Positions 57,232 through 64,000 of a stretch of DNA of 64,000 nt are shown one piece after another. The position numbers and the translations under genes were made by a program. Within the stretch, counting starts at the first letter, position 1. Each line of letters begins with the position of its first letter. Under the pieces are notes generated by a model. That model did no database searches, was not told the origin of the DNA, and worked only from the letters and a program-made list of their open reading frames with translations. The stretch comes from Diphasiastrum complanatum (taxonomy: Eukaryota > Streptophyta > Lycopodiopsida > Lycopodiales > Lycopodiaceae), in assembly GCA_029204225.1 (NCBI GenBank), contig CM055096.1, positions 3,816,014 to 3,880,013 of the forward strand, in the 5' to 3' direction.

Positions 57232-58548
57232 ATGACTAGTTCACAGACAGAGCATTTGCTCAAAAGCGAAACCCAAGTGGTAAACGACTGCTCAAATACA
57301 GAAAAAATTGAGTACATAAAACAAGAAATTATTGATTCTCTAATAGCAACAAGAGCATCTTACGAGTCCACAAGTGAAGGTGCAGTCCAAGTCTTGAATC
57401 GAAGCTATGACTTGAATACCAGTAAGTATGAGCTTATCTACCACCGAGATCACGCCTGCTCCATGGCATCAGCGACCAGTACACGATCAGATCGGAAACA
57501 GAATTTTGTGATGGTTCGTAGCAGCAATGGGTACATCGTCGTGGCATGCCGTGGAACCTTCTCTCTCTCTGACATTGTCCAAGATGCCAAGGTTGCCAAG
57601 GTTCCTGTTCCTTTCACCAGAAAAGGACGTGCACACATTGGGTTCTTGGAGCGGGCCCTGAGCTTGCCTGTCGACATATTTCTGAATTTGCTAAGAGCAG
57701 GAGAGAAACTAGTTTTCACTGGGCATTCCCTGGGGGGTGCAGTAACCTCTCTCGTAACAATAAGGATTCTGGAGGCTTTGGCGGCTGTTCCTGGGCACCA
57801 GAAGCTTGTCTCGGACAGGGTGAGCTGCATCACATTTGGGACGGCGCCATTCGCCAACCTTGAGCTTGCAGACTATGTCAATTCTCGTTATCGCCAGTAT
57901 TTCCATAATTTGGTGTCCAAGCATGATGCCGTTCCTCGAGCCCACAATTTGCTTCCCCAGGTTTTCTTCCCAATAGCAAAGTGGTTTGTGGACATGATGA
58001 GCGAAACATGCGAGGTCCAGACAACGAAGGCTATCTTAGAGACTGTAACGGGGATTCCGGTGGTGACAATGGCACATAAGCTGGAGCAGAATATGCAGTG
58101 TTTGTGGCCACTCACCCAACTGTTTAAGTTCATTATTGAATGTGCAGCTGGTGATGAGGAGGCTCTGTTATTTGGACATTGTGGGTACTTGGTGCTCCTA
58201 GATCCTGAGGCTCAAGACTCAAAATCAGCCATTTACATTGATAAAATGGAGAGTTTGGGCCAGGAATTTTGGATAGAACACAAATCGGTTGTTGACGTCC
58301 TTCGGGAGCATGGGTTAGCAAACCATTACGCCTGTCTGGTGAACAACCTTTCGGCCATAAAGGGACCCGCTTGTGAGTTAAAAACTGGGGCTCTCAGTCA
58401 GCCATTCACAGGGATTCTCAGTCTCCTCTCCGATCTCTCTTCACGGTCTGTACTAAGGATTCCCAGTGTCCTCTGTTATCTCTGTTCACAATCTGTCTTG
58501 GTGCGAAGCGACAGAGCCATGTTAAGAGTGGTAGGCAATGAATTTTAA
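57232..58548 (+). CDS. Class-3 lipase / lipase-like alpha-beta hydrolase
   Basis: An intronless frame of 438 codons. The N-terminal about 85 residues have no signal peptide. A core strand (NFVMVRSSNGYIVVACRGT) is followed by FLERALSLPVD and the nucleophile elbow VFTGHSLGGAV, with Ser166 as the presumed catalytic residue. The candidate acid is Asp232 in VSKHDAVPRAH and the candidate base His365 in EHGLANHYACLV. This is the order of the lipase_3 family, and the C-terminal part (GHCGYLVLLDPEAQ) recalls the lipase-like domain of EDS1/PAD4 proteins, but no EP domain follows. It probably hydrolyses acyl esters of lipids in the cytosol or at membranes; the substrate is unknown. The start is supported by conservation in the broken copy (25105-26423). 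The last 50 residues are Ser/Leu-rich and may be poorly conserved. It is the sole intact host gene that I see. Confidence 0.88.
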   Translation: MTSSQTEHLLKSETQVVNDCSNTEKIEYIKQEIIDSLIATRASYESTSEGAVQVLNRSYDLNTSKYELIYHRDHACSMASATSTRSDRKQNFVMVRSSNGYIVVACRGTFSLSDIVQDAKVAKVPVPFTRKGRAHIGFLERALSLPVDIFLNLLRAGEKLVFTGHSLGGAVTSLVTIRILEALAAVPGHQKLVSDRVSCITFGTAPFANLELADYVNSRYRQYFHNLVSKHDAVPRAHNLLPQVFFPIAKWFVDMMSETCEVQTTKAILETVTGIPVVTMAHKLEQNMQCLWPLTQLFKFIIECAAGDEEALLFGHCGYLVLLDPEAQDSKSAIYIDKMESLGQEFWIEHKSVVDVLREHGLANHYACLVNNLSAIKGPACELKTGALSQPFTGILSLLSDLSSRSVLRIPSVLCYLCSQSVLVRSDRAMLRVVGNEF

Positions 58549-60672
58549 AATCCTCTCAAACATTTGTACCATGAACGGAGAAATGATTTTGATTTTTTAA
58601 ACCCTCATGAATAGAGTGACAAACAACACAGGTACTGCCCATAAAATTAATGCTTGATTGACAAATACTTAACTAACCAAACCCATTTTACACACACACA
58701 CACACACATGTGATGATCCTCTCCCGAGTCAAGAGGTGATATGCTCTTGGGATCATCTAGTACTTTATCATCTCATGCATATCCTGATTCCTATCCCACA
58801 CAATGACATTCGATGAAAGCACAACTATCATCTTTTCATTCATAGTAACTACTAACTATTTACACAACCACTCATATATTCCTCTCATTTTTCATTGGAA
58901 TGACAACAAGCAATGTCTCCAAAATAAAATATGAAAGGTGCATTCACACATCAAACGCTTCACAACATCGAAGGCATTTCAAAAGAGCTAAAAACCGAAG
59001 GCATAGCACTCAACATTTTCGAAAGGCATGTCACAATGGACGAAAGATACGTGCATAAAAATTTCAAATTATCAATCCACATATCTACAGGTTCCGTTTG
59101 ACACCTCCTTGCCTATTTCATTCGAAAATCAAGGGTTGTGGTGCATTGGATTCTCTTCTTCAACACTCTAGTGGGACATCTTAACCATTGAAGTGAGACA
59201 TTTCTCTTGACAAAAACAACATTCAAGTAGTTACAATGATTATGCCGATAGCTATAAGTTAGCTTCCCCAAGACCAATGTGAAGGAAACTATAATGACAA
59301 GAGTCAAGACAATGTTCGCTCAAAGATAGGAGCCACAACAACATTTTTTAAGACTTTGACCCTATTATCGAGGAAACTTTGAAGAAATTTTAAAAAAAAA
59401 GGTCCATATGCGTACGTTTGTCCAACGATGTATGCCTTGAAAACAGAACCTCACTTATTGCATTGGTTCCCGAGGCATCCCTAGAATATTTTTCTGTTGG
59501 TTAAAGAGAGTGTTTTTTGAGAAATATATTGAGGGCCCTCATAATATCCCTCAGGGTGTAGATTGATTAGGAAAGAGAGATCTTTGAGGGATATATCGAG
59601 GGCCTTTGAAATATACCTCAAGATTCATACAAAGAATTTCACTGAGGATAATTTCTAGGGAACAAAAAATAATAATAATTTAGGACAGAATGGAAGCACT
59701 ATCCGAACTCCATTCTCCCCTAAAATAGACTCCATCCAATCCCATGAGTTTTTTGCATCACTTTTATAGAGTTGGTGAGCTGAATCATTTGTTTATAATT
59801 GTTAATAAATCTTTTTACAAATATTTAAGTTACATTTCATACACATAAAGACGAACGAAAGACACTTACGATTAACAAAATATATATTCATATATAAATG
59901 CTCCAAGTATAGAAATATATTACAAACTAAATCAGGACTCTCACATATATGTGTGCTAGAATGAAACACCTAATTAGAATGTGTCCAAATCCGACCTCAT
60001 CCACTTATCTACTTGCCAAAAATAGTACAAACACTATTTAGGCCAAGATCATGGTATGCTAGACTCGACTCTTTTCTTATCTCACTAGGATTTATCCTAA
60101 GTGACTATGATGGTGGGAGTGAGAGTCAGACCATATGTTTTGCTTCTGTTGTATAGCTGGTTTGAAGACAATACTTCATGAAGAACATATGCCATCAATT
60201 AACGAGAGTGTGCATCTTAATAGTATGAACAGAATATAATATATCATCGTTTCTAGCGAGACAAAAGTTAAACAATGTGGTATTTAGTACAAATATTGGT
60301 GCTAAATTTGAAAAATAAAATAACAATGATGCATTCCACAAGAAGCAACTTTGACAAGCATGGTATGAAATGTTTTTTCTAATAATTTTGTCATAAATGT
60401 TTTTCTGATTAAAAACAATATTATTATTTCATTACTTTTAATGTACAGTTGGTTTGATGACAATGAATTTTGCAGACGAGTTTCAATCTCCATAAAAACA
60501 AGAGAAAAGTTTCTATAAACAAATGCATTAAAGGTTTGTATATATGGCTTTTGCTTTTTGTAAATAATATTTTCACTTCATGTTAATAATTTCATTGGAT
60601 ATTTATGTGGTGACTAATAAGAATGTACTTTGTGTTTTTTGATTAGTTTGCAAATTTTTATTTCTCTTTCAG
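58549..60672. other. Arm B non-coding spacer
   Basis: Matches arm A in reverse. It has AATAAAAT near 58922, a possible polyadenylation signal about 370 bases after the lipase stop, and an (AC)n tract near 58691. No gene is recognised; the minus frames are short. Confidence 0.5.
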
Positions 60673-60981
60673 GTGGTAAAGCCATCTAGACCTATTGAAG
60701 ATGGCATTTTCATAATGTTAGACCTAAATGGCATTCTCATAAAACAATGTGATATTGGTCGACAATTCTCAAGCGATAAGAAATGGCAATCAAAACAGAT
60801 CAAATTGTGACATGGGTGGTTGGAATTCTAAAGAATGTTTTGTCAAAATTCAAGATTGGCATTTGGTCCATTATGGACTATGAAACCATGCTTAATACCT
60901 ACTATTTTATGGAAAGCGAGGCATGTCAAAAGCTTCCATTTTTCATGTTGTGGAGCCAAGAAAATTGCTACCAACATTCAG
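60673..60981 (+). pseudogene. FCP1/NIF-like (HAD) phosphatase exon, copy 3
   Basis: The exon is preceded by a textbook acceptor (ATTTCTCTTTCAG) and reads VVKPSRPIEDGIFIMLDLNG, with the plant NIF-type LDLNG at the catalytic position. It continues with DKKWQSKQIKL, a TGA, HGWLEF, a one-base frame change, and then LSKFKIGIWSIMDYE and LPFFMLWSQENCYQHSG. Of the three copies this one keeps the most of the catalytic segment, the acceptor and the LWSQENC strand together. FCP1/NIF-like enzymes are Mg-dependent Ser/Thr phosphatases; the second Asp of DxD is Asn here. The match to the other copies ends at 60981, the donor position. Confidence 0.62.
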
Positions 60982-61381
60982 GTGGCATATCTAGGTCATC
61001 TCACATGTGCAAGGAAGACCAGAAGTTAGGGAGAAAAGAATTACGAGAAAATCTAGATTGCTTCAAGGAACAACTAGAGACACCTAAGAAGCAACTAGAG
61101 ACTACAGTGCCTTTTCACTTGGGTAGTGGCCGCCAAGGTGTACATTTGTTTAAATACTAATCACAATTTTGTCAGTTTAGGGAAAAATTCCCCATAAAGT
61201 GGTCTCCCACCAAGGAGAAAACAAGTATGTGTATGCCAACAATATGCAATCATTATTCAAATTATTCGAGAGACAAGGAGTGAGAATGGATTGGGATGCT
61301 ACTTTTGAGGTATGGCTTCAAAATATATTTTAACCTCACTACATAGGTGTTGGTATGAAAAAAATAGCCATTGAGGGGGGG
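60982..61381 (+). other. Downstream coding-like sequence, then purine tract
   Basis: The frame containing the end of the exon runs on to 61160 with LGRKELRENLDCFKEQLETP, a charged helical stretch. A second short open piece near 61210-61335 reads NNMQSLFKLFERQGVRMDWD. Neither is recognised, and the other two exon copies do not have them. A run of seven G preceded by GA at 61373-61381 looks like a polypurine tract. Confidence 0.3.
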
Positions 61382-61580
61382 TGTTGAAATAAATGCCTAT
61401 TTTGCCCCTTACGGCTTGTATACTTGTAGCTTGTAAGTTGTGCATAAGACATGTTGGTAAAACGCTTATGTACATATAGTACACCCCACTTGTGCTAATT
61501 AGGCAAGTAATAACAAGTAGGTTGAGGACCCATGTGGGTTCTAGAGCTAGAATTAGCAAGACACCACCTCTTGACATTAC
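61382..61580 (+). repeat. Possible LTR start after a polypurine tract
   Basis: TGTTGAAATAAATGCC directly follows GAGGGGGGG, the arrangement of a 3' LTR. An end at CTCTTGACA (near 61576) is possible but not supported by a second copy or a target duplication. Confidence 0.35.
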
Positions 61581-61944
61581 ATGGTAAAAGTGGCCCTTTA
61601 GTTTCTACTCTGTAGCTGGTTTTCCAAGCTTTCATAGTGTGCTTACTATGTTCTTATTATACTCCATAGCTACGCCTTGGATTTTGTCACACAACACATA
61701 GTGCGCTACTACTATGAACCATTCTCGGGCACAAGGTCGTGATCTGATCTCATATTACTACTAAGACTATCGAAGCCGACTTGAACTCCACAGATTTTGT
61801 ACAATCCATATGGGGCAGCACAATATGCAGCAATTTACATAGGACACGGGGCAGTAGCAAACCCAATAGTTTATATGTTCTTCACCAGTGTGCTTAAACA
61901 TTTAATCTCAATGCTCCATTAATTCTCTTTCTTTTGTCACACAA

Positions 61945-62087
<143 letters not shown>

Positions 62088-62337
62088 ATCCTTTAATTAT
62101 TTGGTAGATCATAGTTTTATTTAGCAGGAGTTCATGACAAGGAAAACTTTCTATCAATGTATTTTCGTCGTCATCCTCTTGTGTTTGCTGAATGTCATCC
62201 AGATTTATGTTTTCTAAAAGATTTGTAGGCACAATTGAGAAAGTGGCTACATTATCACCTTATTGTTTATGGCCTACATGTTTTCTTCCATCATTATTGG
62301 CCTCCATTGTTTTGGCTAAACTGGGTATCATAGTCAT

Positions 62338-62500
62338 ATAAATACATATTGCCTTTTGCTCGCTTGTTCAGACATTTTTATTTTTTATTTTTTTAATGTT
62401 CTTGTTGTGGGACCATATTTTCATTGTTTGTTTTGTTTGTTGTAATCATTAGTTTCTGTGTTGTTAATCCAGGAGCTTTTTTGGAGTTTTGAATGAGTGT
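62338..62500 (+). repeat. Direct repeat R4, copy 2
   Basis: Matches 7165-7345 in the same orientation. It lies between the two (TC)n tracts. Confidence 0.65.
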
Positions 62501-62748
62501 TTAGATACATCAACACGGTTCAAGAACTTAGATTTTAGCAACTCAATTGAAAAGCATATTTTTACCACCTAACCAACCCCCATGGGCATTCAACAAATCA
62601 ACATTTCAACAATTTGACAATATCACTAGATCAATTACACTTACCTTGAGTACAATGATCCTTGTTTCTACGTAAGTTTGATTGGAACAAATTAGAGAGG
62701 AGCTTAAGATCTATGCCTCCAATAGTATTGGAATCATCCACTTACATA

Positions 62749-62851
<103 letters not shown>

Positions 62852-63063
62852 ATGTTAGATTTTAGTTTTCACAAGTCAATAAGTGCAAATAATGAATGAA
62901 GCAACATGCACTATATCCGTTTTGACTCTAAACTACAATTTTCTTTTAATTTTGTAGTTGCTCAAGAGACCTTGGCCTAAAAAGAAGAAAATTATTTTCA
63001 TATTTCATTTCGTGTGCAGAATTTATGATATTATAATGATCTACATATGAAAATCTTGAGCGC

Positions 63064-64000
63064 TGTCTGTTTCCTAGATCAGCGTGTCAGTGTGGGAGAG
63101 GTGTTGATGTCTTTGACAAGACATTTGTCACTGTCAAACTCAACCTTGAGTTGTTGATCAGGCATCATCCCAACATATAGTAGATTGTTAGCTAAGCCAG
63201 GTACATATTGCACATTGCTTATCCGCTTTATCACCTCACTGGCTAACTTCACTGGTACCAATCCAAATCCTTTAATAGATAGCAATCGGCCATCAGCTTG
63301 CCCAACTTCATCACCATTGTGAGTTTCCTTGAGTTCTGAAAACCACTCTTTCCTTGAAGTCATGTGCTTGGATGCACCACTATCAATGTACCAGGTATCC
63401 TTGGATTCATCACTTGTCATTAATGCTATAATGAACAAGTTTGAACTTTCACCTGTATCATCTTCATATTGATCATCATTGTATTGATGTTTATTAACAT
63501 AGTTGTCTTCATAATAATCATCATCAAATTGATGTTGATCAACATAATTGTCTGCTTGCCATTTGCATTTTCTTTGTTCTATCTCCTTTTGTTTCTTGAA
63601 GCATTCACGCTCCCAATGGCCAGGTTTGTTGCAGTATCTACAATTTCCAGGTTTATTTTGCCTAGAATAGTCGCATCCTTGACCTCGACCATGATTCCAA
63701 TTGCCTCGATTCGAGCCATCATTGATTGTTCTTGAAATTGTTGGAACGATCCAAGATTTGAGTTTCCACCTCTTGATTGGTGTCTTCCATGGGAAAATCC
63801 TCCACCACGTCCTCTGACTGCAAGAGCTTGATCAAATCCCATGTTGCAATGACTCAAGTTCTCTTGACGTTGTTCTTTCTGCAAAAGCAATCCACCTAAC
63901 TCTTCATAAGTTGGAAGATTCTCCCGTGTGGCTATACTTGTTTCAAACATCTGATGTGACTCACTCAAACTATTCAATGTCAATTGCATGATCTCACGAT
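63064..64000 (-). pseudogene. Copia gag-protease fragment running off the right edge
   Basis: Reading from the right edge, the Gag end includes NLPTYEELGGLLLQKEQRQE and a Gly/Arg-rich tail. The frame then changes near 63720. The zinc knuckle CRYCNKPGHWERECF (C-x2-C-x4-H-x4-C) lies near 63640-63600, and the protease WYIDSGASKHMTSRKEWF near 63395 with its DSG intact. The tail ends with NVQYVPGLANNLLYVGMM and a stop at about 63079. Nothing of integrase follows. The protein is closer to the fragment at 18050-19845 (VMANQHLKVEF against MMPDQQLKVEF) than to the other copia families here. Confidence 0.82.

Larger units (their letters stand above)
57093..60983 (+). repeat. Arm B of the large inverted duplication
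   Basis: The counterpart of 20454-26565. It contains the open lipase gene, the AC microsatellite, an AT-rich spacer with two TATATCGAGGG-like motifs (59520-59620) and the FCP1/NIF-like exon. It lacks the 2.37 kb insertion of arm A, so it shows the uninterrupted order. Confidence 0.8.

Noticed and set aside
61200-61600. Complete copia 3' end with RNase H upstream of the purine tract at 61373
   Set aside because: No RNase H or other element coding motif precedes the tract; only the tract and TGTTGA start support an LTR.

Overview
The window looks like nuclear DNA of a land plant; I cannot fix the lineage from sequence alone. The reasons are nested Ty1/copia LTR retrotransposons primed by initiator-tRNA-Met (TGGTATCAGAGC sites), GT-AG introns of plant size, remnants of plant-type host genes (a class-3 lipase, a polyol/sugar transporter, an Hsp110-type chaperone, an FCP1/NIF-like phosphatase exon), AT-rich spacers and long (CT)n tracts. 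Only one host gene appears intact, an intronless lipase_3 gene at 57232-58548. Most of the rest is transposon or duplicated debris.

Layout. 1-5300: fragments of host genes, including a polyol-transporter piece abutting a copia gag-protease piece, and a decayed three-exon gene of unknown family at 2087-3209 (minus). 5300-9950: mostly non-coding, with a minisatellite and the first of three FCP1/NIF-like exon copies. 9959-19845: nested copia elements. Copia-1 has lost protease and integrase. Copia-2, inserted in the 3' LTR of Copia-1, has lost RT and RNase H but keeps an open 513-codon gag-protease frame. A minus-strand copia fragment follows. 19970-26565: arm A of a large inverted duplication, with a dead lipase copy and a 2.4 kb inserted retroelement fragment. 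26566-34737: Copia-3, whose 3' LTR is split by the best-preserved element, Copia-2B (28364-34581). 34738-39335: a mosaic with a direct AT-rich repeat enclosing a chimeric ORF that joins an Hsp110 fragment to copia protease/integrase. 39336-55283: degenerate repeats in inverted arrangement around a damaged copia (Copia-5, 43442-49428), plus a solo LTR with a clean CTAGA target duplication. 55290-61000: an inverted repeat family, then arm B with the open lipase gene and the third FCP1/NIF-like exon. 61380-64000: an LTR-like start, two (CT)n microsatellites and a minus-strand copia gag-protease running off the edge.

The recurring theme is host exons and gene pieces copied or fused within retroelement-rich DNA. 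Copia-2B and Copia-2 form a plausible autonomous/non-autonomous pair. The lipase gene survives in one arm of the inverted duplication and is broken in the other.
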